Below, one piece after another: positions 26,268 through 34,646 of a stretch of DNA of 64,000 nucleotides (the first letter of the stretch is position 1; each line of letters starts with the position of its first letter). The position numbers were made by a program, and so were the translations under genes. The stretch comes from CALWZE01 sp964645785. GTDB taxonomy: Bacteria; Bacillota; Clostridia; Oscillospirales; Ruminococcaceae. Under the pieces are notes generated by a model. The model was not told the DNA's origin, searched no databases, and worked only from the letters and a program-made list of their open reading frames with translations. Location: assembly GCA_964645785.1 (NCBI GenBank), contig CAZYAV010000001.1:80310-144309 (forward strand). Reading direction: 5' to 3'.

Positions 26268-27325
26268 GTAACTTCCTTTTTCCTGAGGCTGTAAACGAAT
26301 GCAAGCACCTGGGCGACGGTTTTATAGAACTGTTCCGGGATCTCGTGATCCACCTCCACCGCCTCGAACAGGCCGCGCGCGAGCGGTCTGTTTTCGGTGA
26401 TATAGACGTCGTTTTCCTCCGCGACGCGGACAATCCGCAACGCCAGCTCATCCGCGCCCTTGGCAATCACCACCGGCGCGCGGTGCTTTTTCTGGTCGTA
26501 TTGCAGCGCCACCGCGTAGTGGGTCGGGTTACGGATAACCACGTCCGCCTGCGGCACCTTCTGCATCATGCGCCGCTGGGCGCGCTGCTGCTGGATCTGG
26601 CGGATTCGTCCCTTGACCTGCGGGTCGCCTTCCAGCTGTTTATATTCGTCTTTAATCTCCTGCTTGCTCATGCGCAGGTTTTTCTCGTATTCCCACCACT
26701 GATAGAGATAATCCGCCGCCGCCAGAAACAGGAAGATGATGCAGGCGTTCTGCACAATCTTCATCAGCAGATTGCCGACCATCGCCAGCGCCCCGCCAAA
26801 GGACATATCCAGCAGCCGTGTGAAGCCGATCAGCTCATCCCTGATGCCGAGATACAGGATATATAACAGGACAATAATCTTGATGATGGATTTGAGCAGC
26901 TCCACCAGGCTGCGCATGGAGAATATCTTTTTCAGCCCGGACAGCGGGTTCAGGCGGTTTGCCTTGAACGCGAAGCTCTTGGCCGAAAAGAGCATTTTGG
27001 TTTGCAGCATGGTCAGCACGATGGCAATCAGCACGCCCACCAGCAGCACCGGCATCGCTGCCTTGGCAAAGACGATTACGCTGTCAACCAGCAGGTCGTT
27101 CAGCGTATTCTGCGTCAGTTCGGTCGTTGTGGCGGCCATGCTGACGCTGTCCTTTATGGTGTTGCCAAGCGTCTCTATATTGAACGAGGCGAGCATCTTC
27201 AGCAGGAAAAACTGGGCGAACAGGGACGCAACCACCACAATCTCGTTGCTTTTGAATACGTTACCTTTTTTTCGTTCGTCCTGTTTTCGTTTTGGTGTGG
27301 CCTTTTCGGTCTTTTCGCCCGGCAT
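26264..27325 (-). CDS. flhB: FlhB, export substrate-specificity switch
   Basis: A 353-residue protein with four transmembrane segments and a cytoplasmic domain carrying the self-cleavage motif NPTH at 266-269. The N-terminus EKTEKATPKRKQDERKKGNV is typical. Cleavage within NPTH lets the export machine change from rod/hook to filament substrates when FliK signals hook completion. It overlaps flhA by 4 bp. A second, soluble FlhB-like protein without NPTH is encoded at 11001-11339. Confidence 0.97.
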   Translation of the reverse strand: MPGEKTEKATPKRKQDERKKGNVFKSNEIVVVASLFAQFFLLKMLASFNIETLGNTIKDSVSMAATTTELTQNTLNDLLVDSVIVFAKAAMPVLLVGVLIAIVLTMLQTKMLFSAKSFAFKANRLNPLSGLKKIFSMRSLVELLKSIIKIIVLLYILYLGIRDELIGFTRLLDMSFGGALAMVGNLLMKIVQNACIIFLFLAAADYLYQWWEYEKNLRMSKQEIKDEYKQLEGDPQVKGRIRQIQQQRAQRRMMQKVPQADVVIRNPTHYAVALQYDQKKHRAPVVIAKGADELALRIVRVAEENDVYITENRPLARGLFEAVEVDHEIPEQFYKTVAQVLAFVYSLRKKEVT

Positions 27326-27360
27326 CTCATCCCCCCTCGCCTATCCGGATTTTTCCCCGC

Positions 27361-28125
27361 TTATCCCGCCGCAGCCGCAAACAGATTCTGTATCTGCGCG
27401 AGCATCTCCGTTTCATAATTCTGCATGAACCGCGTGACCGGCGCCGCAAACAGGAACAGCAGCGAAAACCCGACGAGGATCTTGACCTGAAAATGGATCG
27501 AAAACACGCTGATTTGGGGAATCAGCTTCATGAGGATGCCCATTGAGATTTCCAGCACAAAGGAGGCCGCAAGATAGGGCAGAACCAGATGCATGGCAAG
27601 GTTGAACGCCGAGACAAAGACGGTTAGCAGAAATTCAAGGATGTTCTCCATCCGGATTGACCCGCCCGGCGGAATCAGCTCAAACGAGGAGGCCGTCAGC
27701 TGGATGAAAATGAGATGGCTGTTGGTGATGAAAAAATAGATGTAGAACAAAAACTGAAACAGGGTGCTTGAGACCGAGCTCTGTATGTTCGTGCCCGGGT
27801 CAAAGGTCTTGGCCATGGCCAGGCCGAACGCGTTGTCGATGATGTCGCCGGCCATAAAGACGAGGTAAAAATAGAAGGAGAAGAGAATCCCCGCCGCAAA
27901 GCCGACAAACAGCTCCTGAATCAGCTGCAGGAGATAGGGAAGCTGCCCGGCGGCGGACGCCGGCGCAACCGTATAGGAAAGCACGACGCTGATTGCAAAC
28001 ACAAGCCCCGCGCGCACCCTTGAGGGAATATTCCTGCGGGACAGAACCGGGTTGAAGAAGAACATCCCGCCGACCCGCGCAAATATCAAAAGAAGGGTAT
28101 CCAGGCCGCTGATCTGAAGGGTCAT
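27361..28125 (-). CDS. fliR: FliR, flagellar export gate protein
   Basis: A 254-residue integral membrane protein with about six hydrophobic segments, of normal FliR length. Segments such as LLIFARVGGMFFFNPVLSRRNIPSRVR and ELFVGFAAGILFSFYFYLVFMAGDIID span residues ~10-40 and ~70-96 and are typical. With FliP and FliQ it builds the export pore inside the MS ring. It lies between fliQ and flhB, 4 bases after fliQ. Confidence 0.96.
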   Translation of the reverse strand: MTLQISGLDTLLLIFARVGGMFFFNPVLSRRNIPSRVRAGLVFAISVVLSYTVAPASAAGQLPYLLQLIQELFVGFAAGILFSFYFYLVFMAGDIIDNAFGLAMAKTFDPGTNIQSSVSSTLFQFLFYIYFFITNSHLIFIQLTASSFELIPPGGSIRMENILEFLLTVFVSAFNLAMHLVLPYLAASFVLEISMGILMKLIPQISVFSIHFQVKILVGFSLLFLFAAPVTRFMQNYETEMLAQIQNLFAAAAG

Positions 28126-28128
28126 CGT

Positions 28129-28392
28129 TTAAAACCCGGACGCGATTCGCATGATATCGTTGAAAAAGTCGCTCAGGTTGGTCATCATCCAGGACCCGAG
28201 CGCAAGCAGCATGACCGCAATCACGACGATTTTCGGCACAAAGGCCAGGGTCTGCTCGTGGATTTGGGTCGCGGCCTGGAAGATTGCGATGACCAGACCG
28301 ACCAGCATACTGACAATCAGAAGCGGCGCGCTCAGCTTCAGAATCAGCATGACCGAGTCCCGAAACAAAATCAGAATCCCATCTTCGGACAT
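28129..28392 (-). CDS. fliQ: FliQ, flagellar export gate protein
   Basis: An 87-residue membrane protein with two transmembrane helices (LILKLSAPLLIVSMLVGLVI and FVPKIVVIAVMLLALGSWMM), part of the FliP-FliQ-FliR pore. LVGLVIAIFQAATQIHEQTL is the family hallmark. The frame is open up to 28491, but the ATG at 28392 is preceded by AGAGGTGG and matches the FliQ N-terminus (MSEDGIL), so that start is chosen. Confidence 0.95.
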   Translation of the reverse strand: MSEDGILILFRDSVMLILKLSAPLLIVSMLVGLVIAIFQAATQIHEQTLAFVPKIVVIAVMLLALGSWMMTNLSDFFNDIMRIASGF

Positions 28393-28426
28393 GGGCGAAC
28401 CACCTCTTTTCTGCAAAATAGCCCCG

Positions 28427-29248
28427 CTAAGCGACGCCATAGCTGTTGACCAGCATCTGCATGATGAGCTGCCATCCGTCAACCACCACAAACAGCATCA
28501 GCTTAAAGGGCAGTGAGATCATGGAGGGCGGCAGCATGACCATACCGATCGACATCAGGGTGCTGGAAACCACCATGTCGATGACAAGGAAGGGCAGATA
28601 CAGGAAAAATCCGATCATAAACGCGCGGGATATCTCGCTTGTGATAAACGCCGGGGTGATGACGGTCAGGCTCAGCGCCATCATCTCCTGCTGGGTTGTG
28701 GCAAGCTCCTCCCGGCCGGAAAGGTTCTGGAACAGGTTCAGGTCGTCCGTCCGCGTCTGCTTGAGCATAAACTCCTTGAGCGGCACCTGCGCCGCGTCAA
28801 TCGCCTCGGTCATCGAGATTTCCTGCGCCATATACGGCTGCAAGGCCACCTCGTTCAGCTCGGTCAGCACCGGGTTCATGATAAACAACGACAGAAACAG
28901 CGCCAGGCCGACAATCACCTGGTTGGGCGGCGTGTTTTGTAGCCCGATTGCGTTGCGCACAAGCGACAGCACAATCACGATGCGGGTAAAGCAGCTGAAC
29001 ATCAGCAGCAGGGTCGGCGCCAGGGTCAGCAGGATAAACAGACCCAGCAGCCGGAAGCTGTCCAGCCCGCCGGCGCCGTCGTCCGACACGTCGAACGAGA
29101 CCGTCGCCGCGTGGGCGGGCGCCGCCGCCAGCACGGTCACCACAGCCAGCACAAGGCACACGCCGCAAACGACGCCCAGCTTCATCCATGACCGCTTTTT
29201 ATTTGTCTTCGCTTTGCTCCTGGTCATTGCCCGATTCACTGCGAACAT
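28427..29248 (-). CDS. fliP: FliP, flagellar export gate protein
   Basis: A 273-residue FliP with a cleavable N-terminal signal (KLGVVCGVCLVLAVVTVLAA ending AHA around residue 47) and four transmembrane helices. ALFLSLFIMNPVL, ITPAFITSEISRAFMIGF and FKLMLFVVVDGW are family markers. It forms the core of the export pore with FliQ and FliR. The ATG at 29248 gives a 50-base overlap with fliO and has AAGGAAA at fair spacing; alternatives at 29227 or 29185 (MKLG) have poorer ribosome sites but shorter overlaps, so the start is uncertain by up to 21 residues. Confidence 0.94.
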   Translation of the reverse strand: MFAVNRAMTRSKAKTNKKRSWMKLGVVCGVCLVLAVVTVLAAAPAHAATVSFDVSDDGAGGLDSFRLLGLFILLTLAPTLLLMFSCFTRIVIVLSLVRNAIGLQNTPPNQVIVGLALFLSLFIMNPVLTELNEVALQPYMAQEISMTEAIDAAQVPLKEFMLKQTRTDDLNLFQNLSGREELATTQQEMMALSLTVITPAFITSEISRAFMIGFFLYLPFLVIDMVVSSTLMSIGMVMLPPSMISLPFKLMLFVVVDGWQLIMQMLVNSYGVA

Positions 29249-29615
29249 CGCCTGATTTCCTTCCGCTGCGCTTTTTGAGTTCCGATACGAGGTTCTGATA
29301 AAACAGAGTCGAGCCCAGCTTATCCGGCGCGCCGCTGTCCCGGAGCACGTAATCCTCCAGCTCGCAGATCAGCGAAATCGCGTTTGGCGTAACCGAAATA
29401 AGCAGCGTCTTTCCCGCCGCGGACACGACGCACAGGCTCTGGCTTTTGCCGAGCGTCAGGCGGTCGACGACCTTCAGCTGGCCGTCCTTGCCCGCCGCCT
29501 GCCCGCCGTACTGCTTGCCGAGCAGGCGGGTTGTGTAGTAGGCCGCAAACAGAATCACGACCATGGCCAGCAGCATCCCGCCGATTGTCAGCGCCGTGCG
29601 CAGTTCCTCGCTCAT
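29199..29615 (-). CDS. fliO: FliO, flagellar export assembly protein
   Basis: A 138-residue bitopic protein. One N-terminal transmembrane helix (IGGMLLAMVVILFAAYYTTRL) is followed by a small domain with LKVVDRLTLGKSQSLCVVSAAGKTLLISVT, the typical FliO segment, and a charged Lys/Glu/Ser-rich tail. FliO helps assemble the FliP ring. It is poorly conserved in general; the place between cheY and fliP confirms it. Its 3' end overlaps the fliP start by about 50 bases. Confidence 0.9.
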   Translation of the reverse strand: MSEELRTALTIGGMLLAMVVILFAAYYTTRLLGKQYGGQAAGKDGQLKVVDRLTLGKSQSLCVVSAAGKTLLISVTPNAISLICELEDYVLRDSGAPDKLGSTLFYQNLVSELKKRSGRKSGDVRSESGNDQEQSEDK

Positions 29616-29621
29616 CGCGGA

Positions 29622-29984
29622 TTAAAGCGGCAGCAGCTTGCTGACGGTCTGCACAATGCGGTCCTGCTTGAACGGCTTGACGATGAAGTCGAGCGCGCCC
29701 AGCTTAATCGCGTCCATAACCATGGATTCCTGCCCCATGGCCGAGCACATGACGACCTTTGCGTTGGGGTCGAGCTTTTTAATCTCGCCCAGCGCCTGGA
29801 TTCCGTCCATATTGGGCATGGTGATATCCATGATGACAAGGTCGGGCTTGATTGCCTGATACTGCTCAACGGCCTTCTGGCCGTCCTCAGCCTCGACAAA
29901 ATCGGTGTAGCCCGCGCCCGAAAGGTGTGTCTGCACCATCTTTCTCATAAATCCGGCGTCGTCGACAACAAGAATCTTATACAT
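29622..29984 (-). CDS. cheY: CheY, chemotaxis response regulator
   Basis: A 120-residue single receiver domain with the acidic pair D8/D9, phosphoacceptor D53 in VIMDITMPNMDG, MCSAMGQ and the Lys in VKPFK. Phosphorylated by CheA, CheY binds FliM and FliY at the switch to change rotation. CheC and FliY, encoded nearby, remove the phosphate. It sits between fliY and fliO, as in Bacillus. It is the only stand-alone CheY in the window. Confidence 0.96.
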   Translation of the reverse strand: MYKILVVDDAGFMRKMVQTHLSGAGYTDFVEAEDGQKAVEQYQAIKPDLVIMDITMPNMDGIQALGEIKKLDPNAKVVMCSAMGQESMVMDAIKLGALDFIVKPFKQDRIVQTVSKLLPL

Positions 29985-30005
29985 GGCTCAATACCTCTTT
30001 CTTTC

Positions 30006-31421
30006 TCACAAATTCGTTCCAAGCGAATCCATCAGTTCTTTTGTTCCGGTCAGTTCGGTAATCCGTACTCCAAAATTATCCCCAACAACCATGACGTCTC
30101 CGCGCGCAATCAGCTGTCCGTTGACAATGATGTCCGCGGGCGCCCCGGTTTGTTTGTCGAGCTCCACAACCGTTCCCTGCCCAAAGTCGATAATGTCGCG
30201 AATCGGCTTTTTGGCCGTGCCGATGACGACCGACACATCCAGCTTGACCCCCATCAGCAGCCCCATGTTGGTGTCGTTCATGGGCTGCATCGATTTGGCC
30301 TTTGCAAATTCCGGGAATTCCGCGTTATGCAGGTTCATGACCGGCTGCTGGTAGCCCTGCTGGGCGTACTGCGGCTGCGGATACCCATACCCCATCGGCG
30401 GAGCGGCGTAGCCCTGCTGCGGGTAATACTCGGGCGGATACCCCGTCGTCGGCGGCTGGATGGGCGGCTGCACATAGGCAGGCGGCTGCTGCATCTGCGG
30501 CGCGGCGGGCTGCCCGGCCCCCTCGGGGACGAATGCCGGCTGCTGCCCGGGAACGGGCTCCGGCATGGCCGGCTGTGGCATTGGCTGCGGCATTGGCTGC
30601 GGCGTCTGCGGCGGCGCTGCGGCGGGCTGCGGCATCTGCGGGGCTGCAGCCGGCTGCGGTGCAGGCTGGGGGGCGGGCTGGGGGGCAGGCTGCGGCGCAG
30701 CGGCGGGCGCAGGCGCCGGCTGGTGCACCGGCTCTGCCGCGATCTGCTGCGGAGGCACCGGCTGCGGCGCGGACTCCTTTGGCGGCGCGGGCGGCGGTGC
30801 GGGCGTCTCAACCTGCGGGCTGACACTTTCGACAATCCGCTTTGCAAGCGTTGTGCTCATCAGGCTGCAGAACGTCGTGTCCAGCAGATCCTTAATCATC
30901 ATCTTAAAGGATATCGAAACGACCTGCTGCTCCTTGTCGATATCCTGAAACGCGGACTGTGCAATGTCGTCGCCGTTTGCAAGATATGCCGTCGGTGTCG
31001 AGATGTTGATTGGCATATCCAGAATTTTGGACAGCGCCGTTGCGGATGCGCCCATCATCTGGTTCATGACTTCACATGCGGCGCTCATGCTCAGGTCGTC
31101 GAATTCAAAATCCTCCGCGTTGGCGGTTCCGTCATTGCCCATCAGCAGATTGAGGATGATCTGCATATCCTTTTTGCGGAACACGATGACATTCTCGCCG
31201 TCGATCCCCTCAACGTATTTGATGCGCACAACAAGCGCCGGGTCAAGATTGCTGTAATCAATGTTGCCGAATTTATCCTGATTGATGACCGGCGTTGTGA
31301 TAATGACCTGTTTTTCAAGCATGGTGGAGACCGCTGTGGCGGCGGCGCCCATGCTCATATTCATCACTTCACCGACCGCATCCAATCCGTCGGCGGATAA
31401 GAATTCCTTTTCCTCACTCAT
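30006..31421 (-). CDS. fliY: FliY (FliN-type switch protein with CheC phosphatase domain)
   Basis: A 471-residue switch protein. The N-terminal CheC-like domain has two phosphatase motifs, D14/E18/N21 (DAVGEVMN) and S113/E117/N120 (SAACEVMN). A ~165-residue Pro/Gln/Ala-rich linker with PAPQPAPQ-like units follows (about 205-370). The C-terminal ~80 residues are the FliN/SpoA domain (LLMGVKLDVSVVIGTAKKPI, then GAPADIIVNGQLIARGDVMVV). FliY forms the lower C-ring and dephosphorylates CheY-P. The linker is unusually long. It overlaps fliM by 8 bp. Confidence 0.95.
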   Translation of the reverse strand: MSEEKEFLSADGLDAVGEVMNMSMGAAATAVSTMLEKQVIITTPVINQDKFGNIDYSNLDPALVVRIKYVEGIDGENVIVFRKKDMQIILNLLMGNDGTANAEDFEFDDLSMSAACEVMNQMMGASATALSKILDMPINISTPTAYLANGDDIAQSAFQDIDKEQQVVSISFKMMIKDLLDTTFCSLMSTTLAKRIVESVSPQVETPAPPPAPPKESAPQPVPPQQIAAEPVHQPAPAPAAAPQPAPQPAPQPAPQPAAAPQMPQPAAAPPQTPQPMPQPMPQPAMPEPVPGQQPAFVPEGAGQPAAPQMQQPPAYVQPPIQPPTTGYPPEYYPQQGYAAPPMGYGYPQPQYAQQGYQQPVMNLHNAEFPEFAKAKSMQPMNDTNMGLLMGVKLDVSVVIGTAKKPIRDIIDFGQGTVVELDKQTGAPADIIVNGQLIARGDVMVVGDNFGVRITELTGTKELMDSLGTNL

Positions 31422-32442
31422 GCCGTTCCCCTCCCTTGGTGGTCGTCGTTATCGCGTCGACAATTTTAAACGCCTTTTTCTTGCCTACCACGCCGAGCTT
31501 GGCCGTGTACCACGGGATTCCCTCGACATTTATGATAATATCGCCGTCAATGCGTTTTCCGAGCGAGATGACGTCGTTCACCTGCAATTGTGAAACATCG
31601 CCGAGCGACATCTGCGAATTGTCCAGCACAGCCTCCAGCACAAGGTCGGACTGCTTCAGCAGCTCCATCAGCTGTTCCTGCTTCTCCTTTTCCTTGTCCG
31701 GATCCTGCTTTTTGACGACATGGGCGTATTTGCCGTTAAATGTATTGATGAGCCTTTCCAGGTTCTCTGCGGGCATGCAGATATTCGCGTTTGTCGTGCC
31801 CTCGTCGTTCTTCACATCCACTGAGATGATGATGACGATATCCTGCGGGGCATACGCCTGAAGCAGCCGCCCGTTCGTCTCGATGCTTTGCAGCTTTGCG
31901 CTCATGGGGAAATAGCTCTGCCAGGTGTCCTGCAAATACTGGGTGACCCGCTCCATGACGCTTTCCAGCAGCGCAAGCTCGATTTCGGTATAGGGGCGGT
32001 CGAAGGTCTCCACCTGCTGCATACCGCCGAGCAGCCGCTCGACGATGGTGAAGCAGAGCACCGAGGACATCTCCATCATCATGGTGGCGCTGTCCGACCC
32101 CTCCTCGCCCCCGGTTGTATAGTCAATCATCCCGATGAAGGTGTTGTCCGGCAAAGCGTTGCTGAACTCGTAATACTGCTGCTCCTCGATATGACTGATG
32201 GTCACCTCCTGCACCGTGCGCAGGATGCTGGTTAAGTAAGAAGATAAAACCCTTGCAAAGTTCTCGTACAGGTTGCTGAGCGATTTAATCTGGTCTTTTG
32301 TGAACTTTTTGGGGGATGAAAAGTCGTATTTTTTGACTTTTTCTTTTTCTGTCTTTGTCGCCGCCTCTTCTTCGACGCTGTCGCCCGATCTCATCCGATT
32401 CAGCAGCTCGTCGATCTGGCTTTGCGTCAACGCCTCCGGCAT
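31414..32442 (-). CDS. fliM: FliM, flagellar motor switch protein
   Basis: A 342-residue C-ring protein. The N-terminal LTQSQIDELL is the CheY-P binding segment, followed by a flexible charged stretch, YDFSSPKKF, and the CheC-like middle domain (~45-235, with DYTTGGEEGSDSATMMMEMS). The C-terminal SpoA domain includes LQVNDVISLGKRIDGDIIINVEG. FliM couples CheY-P binding to FliG position. It precedes fliY with an 8-bp overlap. Upstream motB follows directly; fliL, usually here, is absent. Confidence 0.96.
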   Translation of the reverse strand: MPEALTQSQIDELLNRMRSGDSVEEEAATKTEKEKVKKYDFSSPKKFTKDQIKSLSNLYENFARVLSSYLTSILRTVQEVTISHIEEQQYYEFSNALPDNTFIGMIDYTTGGEEGSDSATMMMEMSSVLCFTIVERLLGGMQQVETFDRPYTEIELALLESVMERVTQYLQDTWQSYFPMSAKLQSIETNGRLLQAYAPQDIVIIISVDVKNDEGTTNANICMPAENLERLINTFNGKYAHVVKKQDPDKEKEKQEQLMELLKQSDLVLEAVLDNSQMSLGDVSQLQVNDVISLGKRIDGDIIINVEGIPWYTAKLGVVGKKKAFKIVDAITTTTKGGERHE

Positions 32443-32463
32443 ATACGATTCCCCTCCCCTCTG

Positions 32464-33351
32464 TTATTCTTCTGCGATCGGCTCGGCGAGATCGGCGCCC
32501 GCTTCCCCTAACCCATCGACTGGCTCGGCGAGGTCGGCGCCCGCGCCCTCCATCTCACTGATCGGCTCAAACAGGTCGGTGCCTGCTCCCTCTATCTCGT
32601 TATTATACAACTTTCCGAGCGCGTCGTAAAATGCAACATCCATATTGCTGTCCACGCCGACAATGACCATCTCGACGCGCCGGTTGAGCGCCCGGGTGGA
32701 TTCCATGCTGTTGTCCGCCACCGGATAATGCTTGCCGTACCCCATCGTCACAACCTTTTTGGGGTTGAAATCGACCGTATATTCCAGATAGGACGCGATG
32801 GTCGACGCGCGCTCGCCCGACAGCATCCAGCCGGAATTCCTGTCCGAGCCATCCATCGGGTCGGCCGTGTGGCCAATCACCGCCACCATCTTGATGGCGC
32901 TCTCGTACATTTTGAGCCCCTCGCCGATATATTCCAGCGTGGGGTAGCTTTCCGGCAGCAGCATGTACTCATCCGGATAGAACAGCAGCGCCGTGTTGAA
33001 TCGGATGTAAATCATCCCGTCCTCAAAGGACACCTCGACGACGCCGCTCGCGTCGTTGGCGCTGACAAACGAGTCGATATACTCATATAACAGATCCATC
33101 GCCTCGATCGGCTCCGGTTCCGATCCGTGCTCGCCCTCACCCTCGACCGCGCCGCTGTTGACGATCTCCTCAATAATCTCGGGCGGCAGATTGGAAAACG
33201 ACCGGATAAACGCGTTGAACTTCTCTGAATCGACCGACGACATGCTCAGCAGCACGGCGAAAAAGGTCAGCAGCAGCGTCACCATATCGGCGTATGTGTT
33301 CAGCCACGAGCCCTCGCCGCCGCCGCCCGAATCCTTTTTTTTCCTGCTCAA
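32464..33351 (-). CDS. motB: MotB, stator protein with a repetitive C-terminal tail
   Basis: A 295-residue stator subunit. One transmembrane helix (~18-40) contains the proton-carrying D22 in TYADMVTLLLTFFAVLLSM. The OmpA-like peptidoglycan-binding domain (~110-250) has GHTADPMDGSDRNSGWMLSG and ALNRRVEMVIVG. After it lies an unusual acidic tail of ~42 residues (codons 32467-32592) with three imperfect units: EGAGTDLFEPISE, EGAGADLAEPVDG and GEAGADLAEPIAE. The tail would lie outside the membrane near the wall. MotB forms the stator with MotA. Confidence 0.95.
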   Translation of the reverse strand: MSRKKKDSGGGGEGSWLNTYADMVTLLLTFFAVLLSMSSVDSEKFNAFIRSFSNLPPEIIEEIVNSGAVEGEGEHGSEPEPIEAMDLLYEYIDSFVSANDASGVVEVSFEDGMIYIRFNTALLFYPDEYMLLPESYPTLEYIGEGLKMYESAIKMVAVIGHTADPMDGSDRNSGWMLSGERASTIASYLEYTVDFNPKKVVTMGYGKHYPVADNSMESTRALNRRVEMVIVGVDSNMDVAFYDALGKLYNNEIEGAGTDLFEPISEMEGAGADLAEPVDGLGEAGADLAEPIAEE

Positions 33352-33382
33352 ACTTGCTCACACCTCTCCGTGCGGATGATCC

Positions 33383-34249
33383 TTATTTTGCCTCTTCCCC
33401 GCCTTCCGCGGCGGCCGCGCCGCCGCCCTTCTTGGCAAGCTTCTTCAGCTGATATTCGGGCAGCATGTGCATCAGACGATCCTGAATCAGGTTCGGGTTT
33501 TCGCCCGACTGAATCGCCTGGATTCCCTCGCAGACAATCCGTTTGCAGAGCATCTCCTCCTCGTGCCGGACGCCCAGCTTGTTGGCGAACGGCGAAAAGA
33601 AGATGTTTGCCAGCATGGAGCCGTACAGGGTTGTAATCAGCGCGACCGCCATGTTCGGGCCGACTGACTCGATATCCTGAAGGGATTTCAGCATGTTAAT
33701 CAGGCCGATGAGGGTACCGATCATACCGAACGCCGGACCGAGCGCCGCGCCCTGGTTGTAGATTGCCCGCTCGGAGGAGTGCCGGTCGTCCAGGTCGTCG
33801 ATCCAGCTCTCCATCTGCACCTTGACCTTTTCCGGATCGACCGAGTCGACAATCATCTGTATGCTGTTTTTGAGAAAGGGATCCTTGATCTCCGCCGCCT
33901 TTTCCTCCAGCGAAAGCAGGCCGTTGATGCGGGCGGTTTTTGCAAGCTCCACAATCTGCTCGATGTATTTGGTGGGCACATATTGCTGCGGCAAAAAGAC
34001 AATCCCGATATGCTTGGGGATCTTGGCCAGCATATTGCCCGGGAACATGATAAACAGGCAGGCGAATGTACCGCCGACGACAATCGCGACACTGGTCGGG
34101 TCGATAAAGCTGGAAAAGTTGCCCATCTCGATGGTGTAAGTAACCGTCCCGTCCTCCGCCGTGTTTTTAACCAGGATAATGCCCATCACCATCATGGCAA
34201 AGGCCAGCAGCAGCCCGACAATCGACATAATATCTATCTTACGTTTCAT
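33383..34249 (-). CDS. motA: MotA, stator protein
   Basis: A 288-residue membrane protein with four transmembrane segments: pairs near 8-30/50-70 and 165-185/200-220. Motifs ERAIYNQGAALGPAFGMIGTLIGLINML and VGPNMAVALITTLYGSMLANI (residues ~160-217) are MotA hallmarks. It forms the pentamer around MotB and pushes on FliG. The end is Lys/Gly/Ala/Glu-rich. Its start overlaps the flbD stop by 4 bp. Whether the stator uses H+ or Na+ cannot be read safely. Confidence 0.96.
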   Translation of the reverse strand: MKRKIDIMSIVGLLLAFAMMVMGIILVKNTAEDGTVTYTIEMGNFSSFIDPTSVAIVVGGTFACLFIMFPGNMLAKIPKHIGIVFLPQQYVPTKYIEQIVELAKTARINGLLSLEEKAAEIKDPFLKNSIQMIVDSVDPEKVKVQMESWIDDLDDRHSSERAIYNQGAALGPAFGMIGTLIGLINMLKSLQDIESVGPNMAVALITTLYGSMLANIFFSPFANKLGVRHEEEMLCKRIVCEGIQAIQSGENPNLIQDRLMHMLPEYQLKKLAKKGGGAAAAEGGEEAK

Positions 34250-34467
34250 TTCGTCTCGTCCTCACGATTTTCAACTTCGATAAATTTTGAAAAGCAACGC
34301 TGTTTGAATTGGACTATCAAATCAACGATTTCTTCCTTTGACTCCTTCACAATATAAACCCGCTTATTCACCATATGGATCGTCGTGTCGGGCGTCTCGT
34401 CAATTGTTTCGATCAGGTCTGAATTCAGCCCGAATTCCTCTCCGTTCAGCCGCCGAACTATAATCAT
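34246..34467 (-). CDS. flbD: FlbD-family flagellar protein (SwrD type)
   Basis: A 73-residue protein: MIIVRRLNGEEFGLNSDLIE, then TIHMVNKRVYIVKESKEEIV. The family (FlbD/YlzI, SwrD in Bacillus, where it boosts motor power) always sits between flgE and motA or fliL. The frame extends to 34575, but GAGGTGG just before the ATG at 34467 and the conserved MI start fix it. A cluster of strong stem-loops lies immediately upstream. Confidence 0.92.
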   Translation of the reverse strand: MIIVRRLNGEEFGLNSDLIETIDETPDTTIHMVNKRVYIVKESKEEIVDLIVQFKQRCFSKFIEVENREDETK

Positions 34468-34494
34468 CTTTCCACCTCGCCAAACCGGGCGTTT

Positions 34495-34632
34495 CCGTCT
34501 TGGGCGAGCGGAAACCGTCGCTTTCCGTTCGCCCAAGACGGCGGCGCGCCGCCGTCCCTGTTTTGAACACACCACGAGCCGGTTCGCAGGGCCGGCCTTT
34601 TAAACTGCAAGGTCAGCCCTGATGCGAACCGG
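34495..34632 (-). promoter_or_regulatory. Cluster of three stem-loops between flgE and flbD
   Basis: Reading the transcript: first 34632-34616 pairs with 34592-34579 (14 bp with a 2-base bulge), then a perfect 20-base palindrome at 34537-34556, then a 20-bp stem of 34541-34522 with 34514-34495 (one G-T wobble). The last two share bases 34537-34541 and so exclude each other in part. No T-run follows, so this is not a simple terminator. It may stop exonucleases, tune readthrough or be a processing site separating hook from stator genes. Confidence 0.7.
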
Positions 34633-34646
34633 TCGTTTTATTGCGC

